Counted from the first letter of the stretch, positions 44,406 to 53,741 are shown. The stretch: DNA of 64,000 bases from JARYGU01 sp033795365 (GCA_033795365.1 JARYGU010000011.1:116178-180177), one strand, 5' to 3'. The notes: a model not told the origin generated them from the sequence alone. Made by a program: numbers and translations.

Positions 44406-44441
44406 AGCCTATCCGCGACGCACCGCGTCCGCGGATAGGCT
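44406..44441 (+). terminator. Terminator hairpin of the oxidase operon
   Basis: AGCCTATCCGCG (44406-44417) and CGCGGATAGGCT (44430-44441) are perfect 12-base arms, five bases after the last stop. There is no T-run, but the place and stability argue for a transcript end. Confidence 0.65.
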
Positions 44442-44602
44442 CCCGCTCCATCAACAAGTATCACTTGCCGTTGATTTGCCAGCTCTTTCGCAATATCCCG
44501 ATTACCCTGAGTTGGGTATCGAGGAGCCGGTTCCGTGACTCTCGGCGACAGGTGAACTCCTCATTGGCGCTGTCGAGGGGCGCCAGGCGCCTGCGGGCTC
44601 GG

Positions 44603-45223
44603 TCAGCTTGAAGCGTTCACAAACCTTCTGATCTTCTGGAGTCGAACCTCCCGGGGCTCATGCATGTCGAGTGTCCCCTTGAAGCGCCCCTCCGCATCCA
44701 TCAGGTAGACACCAGCGGTGTGGTCCATCGTGTAGTTTCCGCCTTCGGTCGGCACCTTTCGGGCATAGGCCGCGAAAGCCTTTACTGCAGTTTCCGTTTG
44801 CTCCGAATTCCCCCGAAGAGCCATGATTCTGGTATCGAAGGAAGTCATGTAGCTGTCGAGCATCTCCTGCGTGTCGCGCTCGGGGTCCACGCTGATGAAC
44901 GCGATGTTGAACCTGTCGGCCAGCGGACCTAGTTCGTTCATCAGATCCGTGAGCTCGAAGAGGGTCGTCGGGCAGATGTCCGGGCAATGGGTGAAGCCGA
45001 AGAATGCGAGATAGGGCTTGCCTCTGAGAGAAGCGTTGTTCACAACCTCGCCCTTGTGCGACACCAACTCGAAGGGCTTGCCTATGGCAGGCGTGGCTAT
45101 ACCGGCCGCCACCTCTGTTTCACTCTCCCGCAGTGGAAGCACATAGCCAAAGACGATGAGCCATGTCGCCACGATGGCGACGAGACACCAAGTTACTATT
45201 CTGAAAATCCTGATACCCTTCAT
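44603..45223 (-). CDS. SCO1/SenC-family protein
   Basis: A 206-residue membrane-anchored thioredoxin-fold protein. One N-terminal helix (IVTWCLVAIVATWLIVFGYV) precedes the SCO domain with copper site CPDICP and the distal His in MDHTAGVYLMD. SCO proteins deliver copper to the CuA centre of cytochrome oxidase or act in thiol redox. The start at 45223 has AGGAA correctly placed; ATGs at 45241 and 45265 are in frame. It is under a MerR-type promoter (45275-45305). Confidence 0.88.
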   Translation of the reverse strand: MKGIRIFRIVTWCLVAIVATWLIVFGYVLPLRESETEVAAGIATPAIGKPFELVSHKGEVVNNASLRGKPYLAFFGFTHCPDICPTTLFELTDLMNELGPLADRFNIAFISVDPERDTQEMLDSYMTSFDTRIMALRGNSEQTETAVKAFAAYARKVPTEGGNYTMDHTAGVYLMDAEGRFKGTLDMHEPREVRLQKIRRFVNASS

Positions 45224-45274
45224 CCGAGTTCCTATCTTCATCCGAGCCGCTCGATACGCACTCACAGAATTCGT

Positions 45275-45305
45275 GCGATAACCCCTCTAGCGGGTAGAGG
45301 GTCAA
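45275..45305 (-). promoter_or_regulatory. CadR/PbrR-type promoter of the SCO gene
   Basis: On the minus strand: TTGACC (45305-45300), 19-base spacer with dyad CCTCTACCCGCTAGAGG, -10 TATCGC (45280-45275). The dyad is of the CTCTAG type, unlike the CueR sites. Confidence 0.7.
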
Positions 45306-45400
45306 GCAGAGATGTCGGCAACTGGGAGTTCCGCGCTCTTGTGCCGCATCACCGAAGTGTCGGAATTTACTCGTTCGAATGAACTCATTCACAACCCACC

Positions 45401-45431
45401 TTGACCCTCAAGCTACTAGAGGTCTCACTAT
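45401..45431 (+). promoter_or_regulatory. CadR/PbrR-type promoter of the Dsb/CDF operon
   Basis: TTGACC (45401-45406), 19-base spacer CTCAAGCTACTAGAGGTCT, -10 CACTAT (45426-45431). It is divergent from the SCO promoter, 96 bases away. Confidence 0.75.
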
Positions 45432-45457
45432 GGTACAGAATCCAAAGAGGAGACGTC

Positions 45458-45898
45458 ATGGCCGGCATAACGGCATCAACACCCGAGCGCATATGGCTGC
45501 CGACCTTCGGAGCATGGTTCATCGCGCTTGTTTCATCACTCGGCGCCTTATTCATCGGGGAGGTCATGGGCCAAGCTCCTTGTGACCTGTGCTGGCACCA
45601 ACGCGCTTTCATGTTTCCGCTGGCCCTGATCCTCGCCGTCGCGGCCTTCCGTTCGGATGCAGCGGCGTGGTTCTACGCCCTGCCCGTTGCAGCTGTTGGC
45701 TGGCTGATGGCGGGTTTCCACAACCTTTTGTACTTTGGGATCGTGCCGTCCGCCATCAAGCCTTGCGGCCAGGGACCGTCCTGTTCGGGTGAAGGCATGT
45801 TGCTTTTTGGCGTAGTGCCTCTTCCACTGCTCTCGCTCGCCGCCTTCACGCTCATCATCACGCTCCTCCTCGTCGTCCGTCGGAGAATTTCACAATGA
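45458..45898 (+). CDS. DsbB-like disulfide-bond membrane protein
   Basis: A 146-residue membrane protein with four hydrophobic segments and two Cys pairs: CDLCWHQR (C-x2-C, quinone-side) and CGQGPSC (periplasmic loop). This is the DsbB/BdbC pattern; it reoxidises the DsbA-like protein encoded next. The start follows AGAGGAG at 45447. Under the MerR-type promoter at 45401. Confidence 0.85.
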   Translation: MAGITASTPERIWLPTFGAWFIALVSSLGALFIGEVMGQAPCDLCWHQRAFMFPLALILAVAAFRSDAAAWFYALPVAAVGWLMAGFHNLLYFGIVPSAIKPCGQGPSCSGEGMLLFGVVPLPLLSLAAFTLIITLLLVVRRRISQ

Positions 45899-46551
45899 AC
45901 AGACGCACCCTTGTCGTTGCCACCGCTGCGGCCGCCGTTGCCTTGTTTGCCGGAGGCGCCGCAATCTATGGCGGCAAGACGACGCCACCTACTCCCGCGC
46001 CATCGGCAGCCGGTGACACCCTTGTCAGGATGCATTCTCCGGTGATGGGACCGATAGCTGCGCCAGTCACGATCGTCGAGTTCTTCGATCCCTCCTGCGA
46101 GGCATGCCGCGCTTTCTACCCTATCGTAAAGCAGATGATGGCTCAGACCGGCAATGATGTCCGCCTCGTATTGCGCTACACCCCGCTGCACCAGGGATCG
46201 GATGAAGCCGTCAGGATACTTGAGGCCGCGCGCAAGCAAAACCGATTTCAACCTGTCTTAGAGGCGCTGCTCGCGCGGCAGCCGGAATGGGCTGTTCATG
46301 GCGCGCCCGACCTGGACAAGGCATGGGAGGTGGCTGCGGCGGCAGGTCTCGACCTCATCAAGGCCAAGCAGGACGCTGTTTCGCCCGCAGTCGACAATAT
46401 CCTCGCCCAGGATATCGCCGATGTCAGGACAAATAGGATTGAGCAGACGCCGACGTTTTTTGTGAACGGAAAACCCCTCAGTGAGTTCAGTCCCCAAGGC
46501 TTGTACAACTTGGTGAAGGCCGAGCTCGACGCTTTGAAAGCAGGTTCCTGA
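45895..46551 (+). CDS. DsbA-family thiol oxidoreductase
   Basis: A 218-residue exported thioredoxin-fold protein: N-terminal membrane or signal segment (LVVATAAAAVALFAGGAA), active site FFDPSCEACRAFYP (C-x2-C) and the cis-Pro loop QTPTFFVNGKPL. It overlaps DsbB by ATGA. A dedicated DsbA/DsbB pair in a metal operon suggests repair or making of disulfides in metal-stressed envelope proteins. Confidence 0.87.
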   Translation: MNRRTLVVATAAAAVALFAGGAAIYGGKTTPPTPAPSAAGDTLVRMHSPVMGPIAAPVTIVEFFDPSCEACRAFYPIVKQMMAQTGNDVRLVLRYTPLHQGSDEAVRILEAARKQNRFQPVLEALLARQPEWAVHGAPDLDKAWEVAAAAGLDLIKAKQDAVSPAVDNILAQDIADVRTNRIEQTPTFFVNGKPLSEFSPQGLYNLVKAELDALKAGS

Positions 46552-46592
46552 CCGGCTAAAATCGGGGAACTCGGCGAACGGAGCATATCCGA

Positions 46593-47519
46593 ATGAGTGG
46601 ACACCAACATCACCACGGAGGCGATGCCGGAGACAAGCGCATTTGGTGGGCCGTCTTTGTTAACGTCCTGCTGACGGTGGCGCAGATTGTCGGCGGGATC
46701 GTGTCGGGAAGCCTTTCGCTTATCGCCGACGCTTTGCATAACTTCAGCGACGCGGCCTCGCTGATGATCGCATATGGGGCGCGACGGATAGCGAGACGCC
46801 CCGCGGACGGTGGCATGACCTTCGGCTACGTCCGGGCCGAAATTGTCGCCGCGCTCATCAACTATACGACGCTGATCGTGATCGGCCTATACCTGCTCTA
46901 CGAGGCAGTCATGCGCTTCATCACGCCGGAACCGATCGAGGCTTGGACGGTCGTGGTGGTGGCAGGGATCGCACTCGCGATCGACCTCGTCACCGCAGCC
47001 CTCACCTATGCGCTGTCGAAGAGCAGCATGAACATCCGGGCTGCCTTCCTTCACAATGTGGCCGACGCGCTCGGATCGGTCGGCGTCATCATCGCTGGCG
47101 GTCTGGTCCTTATCTACGGGTGGATTTGGATCGACCCGGCGATCACCCTGCTGATCGCGGGCTACATCCTCTGGCAAGCGTTCACGGAGATCGGCGGATC
47201 AATCCGCGTTCTGATGATGGGCACGCCTGAAGATGTGGATATCGAAAGAGTGGTGCTCGATCTGCGGAACGTTGAAGGCGTTGCCGAGGTTCACCATGTG
47301 CATGTCTGGGCACTCGACGAGGAGCACAAAGCCCTTGAAGCGCATCTTGTCGTAAGCAGTTCGAACCTCTCCGACGCCGTTGATATTAAACGCCAGGCGC
47401 GCAGCCTCCTGCAGCGCAAGCACGGCATTGGACACTGCACACTCGAGATTGAGACCATAGGGGAACCCTGTGAGGTCGACACCAAGGTTGTTGGACACAA
47501 GATGCCGTCAGAATCCTAG
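46593..47519 (+). CDS. Cation diffusion facilitator (CzcD/ZitB-type)
   Basis: A 308-residue CDF transporter, probably Zn/Cd/H+ antiport from cytosol to periplasm. His-rich start (GHQHHHGGD), six membrane segments, transport-site motifs DALHNFSDA and HNVADALGS (H-x3-D in each), and a C-terminal cytosolic domain with VHHVHVWALD. It is the third gene of the Dsb operon and its 3' end overlaps the decayed oxidoreductase gene. Confidence 0.9.
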   Translation: MSGHQHHHGGDAGDKRIWWAVFVNVLLTVAQIVGGIVSGSLSLIADALHNFSDAASLMIAYGARRIARRPADGGMTFGYVRAEIVAALINYTTLIVIGLYLLYEAVMRFITPEPIEAWTVVVVAGIALAIDLVTAALTYALSKSSMNIRAAFLHNVADALGSVGVIIAGGLVLIYGWIWIDPAITLLIAGYILWQAFTEIGGSIRVLMMGTPEDVDIERVVLDLRNVEGVAEVHHVHVWALDEEHKALEAHLVVSSSNLSDAVDIKRQARSLLQRKHGIGHCTLEIETIGEPCEVDTKVVGHKMPSES

Positions 47520-48587
47520 TTCCTTCCGGAGAGTATCCACGATAAAGCGCGCGTCATCGCCGGCGCCGGCGATCAGCGCCGACGCGCGGTTCCGCTGCCA
47601 GGGCCTGCCGACGAAATAGAGTCCCGAAACGGGTGAGACGCCCTTGTCGTACAGGACGCGCCCTACCGGGTCTGTCGCCTATTTAATGTCGATCCAACGG
47701 AAATCGTCGGCGTAACCGGTCGCCCATATGACCGCGCGTGGAATCTCGCTTGAGCCGTCAGCGAACGTAGAGGAACCACCTCCGACGGCAACGAGTCTCG
47801 GCTTCAGAACCACACCAGCCCGGACGAGCGCTGTGTCGTCGTTCCCGCGTTTCGGAAACGGATCGACCTTTCGCATCCTCCTGCCGACGAAACTGTCCGC
47901 GGTAGCTCGGAGAAATCCCAGCCGTTGCAACCACCACCAGACACTGCGACCGAAAACTCTTTCAGCAAGCAGCGTCCGCCTTCTTCCTCGTGCGAGAAGG
48001 ACGGAGTGGGATGCAGCGAGAGAAAGGGCGACATCTCTTCCGCTTGCGCCATCCCCCACGACAAGAACCGGCCCCTCGTTAATGGATCTCTCGTCCCGGA
48101 AATCCGCAACATGCATCTGCTGGACCTGAGGCGGAAACGATCGAGAAAGGTCGGGTATGCGCGGCGTCTGGAACGCGCCGGTGGCGATAATGACGGCCTT
48201 GCTGGTAATGCCGAGGCCACCTTCCGAGAAAGCCTCGAATATGCTTCCGACTTTCCGGAGCCTGGCGATCCTGGTCGAGGTGATCACCTCGTAGCGGTTC
48301 CTGACTGCGTAACGCCCGAGATAATCCGCGAATTCCGCTTTCGTCGCGTAGCCATCAGGGTCGCCGACCAGTGGCATCCCTGGCAGCGCACTTATGTTTC
48401 GCGGCGTGAAGAGCGTCAGGGATTCGTAGCGGTTGCGCCAGCTATCACCAACCGCAGGCAACGCGTCGACAATGATGAATTCGACGCCCGCCGCCTCGAG
48501 GGCATGCGCCGCTGCAAGCCCCGCCTGCCCAGCGCCGATGATGAGGACGTTGGTCCGGAGTCCTTCTCGAACCGACACTATCGACAT
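47508..48587 (-). pseudogene. FAD/NAD(P)-dependent monooxygenase-like gene with in-frame amber stop
   Basis: A flavin-containing monooxygenase-like (CzcO-type) oxidoreductase. FAD site VLIIGAGQAGLAAAHAL, the NADP site VLVVGDGASGRDVAL and the IWATGYADDF motif are present. A TAG codon (47681-47679) stops the frame after DDFRWIDIK. In the same frame it continues as ATDPVGRVLYDKGVSPVSG, LYFVGRPWQRNRAS and ends at TGA 47510-47508, which is the usual end of the family. One nonsense change therefore cuts off the last 56 residues. Confidence 0.75.
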
Positions 48588-48598
48588 GGCTCGTGATC

Positions 48599-48766
48599 CT
48601 ACGGACGCGACTGAGCCCCGGCAGGCACGGAATCTGGCCGAGCTTCCTGGCCTATGTGGAGGAAGCTGTTTGCGAATATGGCGAGAACGAATGCTACCAG
48701 CACAGCGAGCAGGATCCAGTTGTTGCGCCGGATCCGGCGCGTACGGTAGTCGTCGTGCTGGGGCAT
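48599..48766 (-). CDS. Small single-pass membrane protein, 55 aa
   Basis: An ORF between the L,D-transpeptidase and oxidoreductase genes: a basic start (MPQHDDYRTRRIRRNN), one hydrophobic helix (WILLAVLVAFVLAIFANSFL) and a hydrophilic end. GGAG lies eight bases upstream of ATG 48766, four bases from the upstream stop, and all three genes run the same way. The function is unknown. Confidence 0.6.
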   Translation of the reverse strand: MPQHDDYRTRRIRRNNWILLAVLVAFVLAIFANSFLHIGQEARPDSVPAGAQSRP

Positions 48767-48769
48767 CAA

Positions 48770-49873
48770 TCAGTCTCCGGTCGAGCTGTCGGAAACGATC
48801 CCCGAAGCGCTCCGCTTCGATATTCTCTGGAAGGGATCCGCGAGAGCCGCGTCCGGCTGGCTGATAGGATACTTGATACTGGAGATGCGCTCAGCCAGCT
48901 TTTCGGGACCATTCTTCTTCAAAAGAGCTCGAAAGCTCGGATGCATTCCGCCATCAACATAAGCCACGACCGTAGAGGGCTTGTTCTCCGCGATAGCGTC
49001 GTTGACCTTCCGCTTCTCGGATTCGATCTGTGTCAGGAGCTGCGGATCGGGAGGCGTCGCGATGGGTGGGCACTCCGCCAGGACATCCCGTGGCTCGCCG
49101 CCTACGAACTCTGTGTTGAATACGTAGCGGCGTCCGCAGGCCGAGACCTTCGGCTGCTGCCGGGTGATCTCGAAGGAATCATAGCCTTCCTTGAGCGTCC
49201 GCCAGAACGGCATGTTTTCGTCGCCCTTGTGAAGCGCCATGTTTTCCGGAGTCATCCTGAACGGATAGGCTTGAACCTGGAAGCGGTCCTGACCCGAAAA
49301 GAGCGCCTTCGCGACGACTGAGTAAATCTCGCCGACGCCCTGGTCGGTGAGCGCGTAACAGCCGGAGGAGGAACAGGCTCCATGAACCATAAGCGCTTCG
49401 CCCGTATATCCCAGCGCAGATTCAAGTTTATTCGGATAACCAAGGTTAAAGGAGACGTAGTATTGGGACTTCGGGTTCAGCATTCCCGCGGAGACATGGT
49501 AGAAGCCCTCGGGAGCCTGCCGGTCTCCGTCCTTCATCTTGGGGCCGAGCTTCCCCGACCATCTGCACATGGGATACGTCTTTAGAAGTGCATAGCGCCC
49601 CGTACTGTCGATTTTCCAGACCTCGAGTTCGCTCTCCTGCTTGAAGATTCTGACGAGCACCGGGCTCTCCGGCTTCATCCGCTTCTTCGACATCTCCGCC
49701 AACATCTTGCCGGATATCTGGGGAGCCGATTTGGAGGGGTCGTCGAGAGCCATGTCCGCGGCGACACAGCCCGACAGCGCGACGCCGAGGAGCGCGACGG
49801 CAGCGGCGCGGCGGACAATTGCCCCGACGCCTCCTTTGATTGCGGTTCGGCTATAGTAGAACATCGAAGTCAT
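48770..49873 (-). CDS. Murein L,D-transpeptidase lipoprotein (YkuD fold)
   Basis: A 367-residue envelope protein with lipobox (LGVALSGCVA) and a YkuD catalytic core: HGACSSSGCYALTD holds the His, Ser and Cys of the H-x-S-x2-C type site. The family makes 3-3 crosslinks in peptidoglycan or anchors proteins to it. It is the first gene after a MerR-type promoter (50015-50045), linking cell-wall modification to metal stress. Confidence 0.85.
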   Translation of the reverse strand: MTSMFYYSRTAIKGGVGAIVRRAAAVALLGVALSGCVAADMALDDPSKSAPQISGKMLAEMSKKRMKPESPVLVRIFKQESELEVWKIDSTGRYALLKTYPMCRWSGKLGPKMKDGDRQAPEGFYHVSAGMLNPKSQYYVSFNLGYPNKLESALGYTGEALMVHGACSSSGCYALTDQGVGEIYSVVAKALFSGQDRFQVQAYPFRMTPENMALHKGDENMPFWRTLKEGYDSFEITRQQPKVSACGRRYVFNTEFVGGEPRDVLAECPPIATPPDPQLLTQIESEKRKVNDAIAENKPSTVVAYVDGGMHPSFRALLKKNGPEKLAERISSIKYPISQPDAALADPFQRISKRSASGIVSDSSTGD

Positions 49874-50014
49874 TTGGCGATACAGTTGCCCGATCGAAAT
49901 GGATTGCGCGCCCGTCCAATTTACTTGGGCACGTCAAAATCCGTTAAGTCTAACTACACGATCAGGCGAGGATTTGCGAGGTTGCTCGCCTTTCGTGCCA
50001 AGATTTCGGGACGC

Positions 50015-50045
50015 ACCATAGAACCTCTAGCAGCTTGAGGTGCAA
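50015..50045 (-). promoter_or_regulatory. CadR/PbrR-type promoter of the L,D-transpeptidase operon
   Basis: On the minus strand: TTGCAC (50045-50040), 19-base spacer CTCAAGCTGCTAGAGGTTC, -10 TATGGT (50020-50015). It shares the dyad with those at 45401 and 58632. Confidence 0.7.
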
Positions 50046-50131
50046 GAGGTTCTCCGGGAAAAATGCAACGTGGCGAAGGCTGCACGACAACTTGATTTTC
50101 CATTCTGCGGGATACGCCCTAGTTCGGAGTG

Positions 50132-50380
50132 ATGAAGACACGAGTCATCAATATGGCAAGGGCAGTGGGCTGGATTGCGGTGCTCTCCGGAGCGGGCTTC
50201 GTGCTCGTCAAGCTCGCATTCGTCCTGGTGTGCTGGGTCGGCGGCCATGACATTCTCGAAGCGTTGGTGGGGGCCGTCGCGCCGATCGCCTTGGGCGCTG
50301 CGATCGGGATCGAATCCTTTCTTTGGCTCAGGGAGTGGCGCGCGGCACGGATACCTTCCCGATCCTCGCCTCTCTCATGA
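50132..50380 (+). CDS. Hypothetical small membrane protein, 82 aa
   Basis: Two hydrophobic segments (AVGWIAVLSGAGFVLVKLAF and ILEALVGAVAPIALGAAIG) and a basic tail. The start is unclear: ATG 50132 has GGAG only a few bases away, and ATG 50153 is possible. It is convergent with the next gene, overlapping it slightly. I do not recognise the family. Confidence 0.45.
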   Translation: MKTRVINMARAVGWIAVLSGAGFVLVKLAFVLVCWVGGHDILEALVGAVAPIALGAAIGIESFLWLREWRAARIPSRSSPLS

Positions 50381-50908
50381 TTTTTTCCGCGCTCGCTCGA
50401 GTTCCAGGGCACCATGGTGGTGGCTTGTCTCATCGCTCCCGGACCCAAGAATCCTCGGCAACACAGTGGTGGACGTTCCGTCGTCGAACGTAATCGTCAT
50501 CATCACGTTCCTGGGAAGACGTGCGTTTCGCTTAAGGGATATGAAAAGGGTATCCTTTCCCATGTCCAACTCCGCCTTCCTCGGGATCACGAGGAAGGCG
50601 TCAGAAAGAGTGACCTCCTCGGATCCTCTAAAGCCATTCGTCCTCCTCACGAGCGTCGCATCCGCATATCCGGCAACGGCAATATCGGCAACCGCAACGT
50701 CCCTGCCGGTTCCGTTGTAGATAGTTAGATACAGGCTATCGGGAATTCCCTCGGGACCAAGAACAAGTTCGGCGTGCTCAACCATGAGGTTGGCGTAGTC
50801 CGGAAGGTGCTTGGTCTGCCGTCCTGCGGTCGGTGTGACGGCCAGAGTGAAACTAACGGCCGCTGCCGCGGCGGATAGTAGAAGCCGTTGTTTCACTTGA
50901 TTTGCCAT
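50375..50908 (-). CDS. PCu(A)C-like periplasmic protein lacking usual copper ligands
   Basis: A 177-residue exported protein (signal VKQRLLLSAAAAAVSFTLAV) with the PCu(A)C fold: VEHAELVLGPEGIPDSLYL, LTIYNGTGRDVAVADI, ADATLVRRTNGFRG and SLKRNARLP. In true PCu(A)C proteins Cu(I) is held by an H-M pair and an H-x-M pair; those positions here read ADATLV and TLFISL, so ligands are missing. The His-rich end (SHHHGALE) may be a replacement site. Confidence 0.6.
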   Translation of the reverse strand: MANQVKQRLLLSAAAAAVSFTLAVTPTAGRQTKHLPDYANLMVEHAELVLGPEGIPDSLYLTIYNGTGRDVAVADIAVAGYADATLVRRTNGFRGSEEVTLSDAFLVIPRKAELDMGKDTLFISLKRNARLPRNVMMTITFDDGTSTTVLPRILGSGSDETSHHHGALELERARKKS

Positions 50909-51027
50909 TAGGAATCCTCACATTTGGAGCATCTGTTGGATACCCGCGTTCTACCCTGTATGGATTCAGTTTTACGTGAGATGCGATTTTGTCGCGGCGC
51001 TCGTTCCTTGTGCCGGATGGAGGTTTC

Positions 51028-51444
51028 ATGCTGACGATCGGAGATCTGTCGAAGACGACGGGTGTGAAAGTGCCGACGATCCGGTACTACGAACAGATGG
51101 GCCTCCTGGCCCCTCCGGAGCGTTCAGAAGGAAACCAGCGCCGCTATTCGCAGCCTGAACAGGAACGCCTATCCTTCATCAAGCATGCACGCGAGCTTGG
51201 ACTGACCATCGAGGCCATCCGAGAACTTATCGACCTCAGCCAGCATCCGGAAAAGCCATGCGCCGAGGCCGACCGCATCGCCGCCGAGCAGCTCGTCACC
51301 GTGCGGCAGAAGATCGAACGCCTAAGGAAACTCGAGGCGGAGTTGGAGCGCATCTCGACCCACTGTCACTCAAACCAGGTCCGGGATTGCTATGTGATCC
51401 GGGCACTTGCGAACCATGATCTCTGCTCCGCCGATCACGACTGA
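51028..51444 (+). CDS. MerR-family metal regulator (CadR/PbrR/ZntR-like)
   Basis: A 138-residue activator: helix-turn-helix (TIGDLSKTTGVKVPTIRYYEQ), coiled coil and metal site with Cys in HPEKPCAEAD, HCHSNQVRDCYVI and a C-terminal HDLCSADHD. This fits the Cd/Pb/Zn branch of MerR proteins, not CueR. Start 51028 follows GGATGGAGG. It is the only such regulator in the window and probably controls the CTCTAG-type promoters at 45275, 45401, 50015 and 58632. No such box lies in front of itself. Confidence 0.87.
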   Translation: MLTIGDLSKTTGVKVPTIRYYEQMGLLAPPERSEGNQRRYSQPEQERLSFIKHARELGLTIEAIRELIDLSQHPEKPCAEADRIAAEQLVTVRQKIERLRKLEAELERISTHCHSNQVRDCYVIRALANHDLCSADHD

Positions 51445-51449
51445 TCCCG

Positions 51450-52271
51450 TCAGAGCGTAGGCGAGACGGGAAGCGCCCTCTTATGCGCGGTTGCGCGGTA
51501 GGCGGCTAGAATTCTAAGCAGAGAATCTTCCCCGACCGCTTTGCCCTCAAGAAAATCGTCGATCTCGTCGTAGGTGACTCCGTAAACATCCTCGTCAGGT
51601 TTCAGCGGTGCGTCGGATTCGAGATCGGCAGTCGGCACCTTGAACACCAGATCGTCAGGTGCGCCAAGGTACTTCGCCACGGCGCGCACACGGCGCTTGT
51701 TCAACCCCGCGAGAGGCAGGATGTCGGCGGCGCCGTCGCCGAACTTCGTATAGAAACCCATGAGTGCTTCGGCGGCATGGTCGGTGCCGATGACAAGCCC
51801 CCTTGATCCGCCTGCCAGCGCGTACTGCGCGATCATACGCTGCCGGGCCTTGATGTTGCCGAGGTGGAAGTGCAGCCGCTCCCCGGAGATGAGATCATCC
51901 GCCTCACATCTGACTTCGCTCATCATCGCGTCTGCAGCAGGCTTGATGTCGATCGTCACTGTCCTGTCGGGGCTGATTGTCGCCACAGCTTTCCCAGCAT
52001 CGGCTTCGTCCGCTTGTGTCCCGTAAGGCAGCCGCACCGCCATGAACTCGGCATGACCGCCGCTTTCCCGAAGACGCGTCACCGCCCGCTGCGCCAACAG
52101 GCCTGCGGTGAGGGAGTCGACCCCACCACTGATTCCCAGGATCAACGTCCTCGACCCCGAGGCTCTCAGATAGTCCACCAGGAACATTGTCCGGCGCTCG
52201 GCCTCGGCCGCCGCATCGAAATCGCCAGCCACCCCAAGCGCTCGAATGATCTCCCGCTGCTCCTCGAACAT
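51450..52271 (-). CDS. nadE: NH3-dependent NAD+ synthetase
   Basis: A 273-residue enzyme that amidates deamido-NAD+ with ammonia. The ATP pyrophosphatase P-loop ILGISGGVDSLTAGLLAQ, the GTDHAAEALMGFYTKFGDG region and C-terminal KRRVRAVAKYLGAPDDL are as in E. coli NadE (275 residues), with no glutaminase domain. Start 52271 has GGAGGAA upstream; the ATG at 52298 has none. A second nadE on an accessory replicon is unusual. Confidence 0.9.
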   Translation of the reverse strand: MFEEQREIIRALGVAGDFDAAAEAERRTMFLVDYLRASGSRTLILGISGGVDSLTAGLLAQRAVTRLRESGGHAEFMAVRLPYGTQADEADAGKAVATISPDRTVTIDIKPAADAMMSEVRCEADDLISGERLHFHLGNIKARQRMIAQYALAGGSRGLVIGTDHAAEALMGFYTKFGDGAADILPLAGLNKRRVRAVAKYLGAPDDLVFKVPTADLESDAPLKPDEDVYGVTYDEIDDFLEGKAVGEDSLLRILAAYRATAHKRALPVSPTL

Positions 52272-52415
52272 AGATTCCTCCGTGATGCCCGCGGTCATAG
52301 TTTCACGGAAAGCCGCAACGAGCCATCCAGTTCCCAGGTTATCTGCCGGGGAGCACGCCGATGAGCCCAGGACTAGGACGTACCTGGATAGGTGCGGGAA
52401 CGAGCACTCCGCCCA

Positions 52416-53741
52416 TCACGCCACGAAATCTATCAAAAGCTTGACGTTCAAAACGGCGATGGCGACGGCAATCACCCAGGCTACCGTGGTGAGCCAAATG
52501 GGTGCACGGAGTTCTCCCATCTTCCGGCGGTCGGATGTGAACATCACAAGAGGGAATACGGCGAACGAAAGTTGCAGGCTGAGGATCACCTGGGTGAGGA
52601 TCAGGAGTTGTGCGGTGCCGCTGTCTCCGAACCAGATCGTGACGCCCGCGGCGGGGATGATCGCGATCCCCCTGGTGATCAAGCGACGCAGCCATGGAGC
52701 CAGACGGATATGCAGGAAACCTTCCATGACAATCTGTCCGGCAAGGGTCGCCGTGACAGTCGAGTTGATGCCGCAGCACAGCAGCGCGATACCGAAAAGC
52801 GTCGGCGCGACCGCTAGACCAAGCAGCGGCGCGAGCAGGTTATGGGCCTCACCCAGTTCCGCGATTTCTGTACGCCCACTCGCATGGAAGGTGGCGGCGG
52901 CAAGGATGAGGATCGATGAGTTCACGAGAAGTGCGAACATCAGCGCGACGGTGGAGTCGATGGTCGCGAATTTCAGTGCCTCGCGCTTTTCAGGAAGCGA
53001 GTGGCCATAGGCTCGCGTCTGAACGATACCGGAGTGGAGATAGAGGTTATGTGGCATCACCGTGGCGCCCAGTATCCCGAGTGCCAGGTACAGCATGTCC
53101 GGATTCGTGACAATTTCGGTCGTCGGCGCGAAGCCTAGAATGACCTGGTTCCAATCGGGATCCGCAAGAGCGATCTGCACCGCGAAGCAGACGGCGATGA
53201 CGCCCAGCAGCGTGATGATGAGGGCCTCGACCCAGCGGAATCCAAGCTTTTGTAGGTAGAGGATCAGGAAAACGTCGAGCGCCGTGACGATGACGCCGAT
53301 CTCCAGAGGTATCCCGAAGATGAGATTGAGGCCGATGGCGGTCCCGATTACCTCGGCGATGTCGGTTGCGATGATCGCGACCTCGGCCAGCAGCCATAGA
53401 ACCATCGCGACGGGCTTCGGATAGGCATCACGACAGGCCTGCGCTAAATCGCGGCCGGAAGCGATGGCCAACCGTGCACAGAGCGATTGAAGTACGATCG
53501 CCATGATGTTGGACAGCAGCGCTACCGTCAGGAGCGCGTAGCCAAACTTGGAGCCGCCAGCGAGGGACGTGGCCCAGTTGCCAGGATCCATGTAACCGAC
53601 TGCGACGAGATAACCGGGACCGAAGAAGGCGACAGCCCTCCGGAACGAGCCCGGCATGCTGGACACTTGTATCGAGCGATGAACTTCGGAAAGGGAAACC
53701 TCCCCTGCCGGGCGTCGCCAACCTGAAGTCTGATGATCCAT
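52416..53741 (-). CDS. mntH: MntH, Nramp-family Mn2+/H+ symporter
   Basis: A 441-residue transporter with 11 expected membrane segments. Metal-site helix AVGYMDPGNWATSLAGGS (D-P-G-N) and the second site region GATVMPHNLYLHSGIVQ (M-P-H-N) are intact. Start 53741 is preferred because GGCGAGG precedes it and because a manganese-type box lies at 53782-53796; the open frame to 54332 would run through that box. Confidence 0.93.
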   Translation of the reverse strand: MDHQTSGWRRPAGEVSLSEVHRSIQVSSMPGSFRRAVAFFGPGYLVAVGYMDPGNWATSLAGGSKFGYALLTVALLSNIMAIVLQSLCARLAIASGRDLAQACRDAYPKPVAMVLWLLAEVAIIATDIAEVIGTAIGLNLIFGIPLEIGVIVTALDVFLILYLQKLGFRWVEALIITLLGVIAVCFAVQIALADPDWNQVILGFAPTTEIVTNPDMLYLALGILGATVMPHNLYLHSGIVQTRAYGHSLPEKREALKFATIDSTVALMFALLVNSSILILAAATFHASGRTEIAELGEAHNLLAPLLGLAVAPTLFGIALLCCGINSTVTATLAGQIVMEGFLHIRLAPWLRRLITRGIAIIPAAGVTIWFGDSGTAQLLILTQVILSLQLSFAVFPLVMFTSDRRKMGELRAPIWLTTVAWVIAVAIAVLNVKLLIDFVA

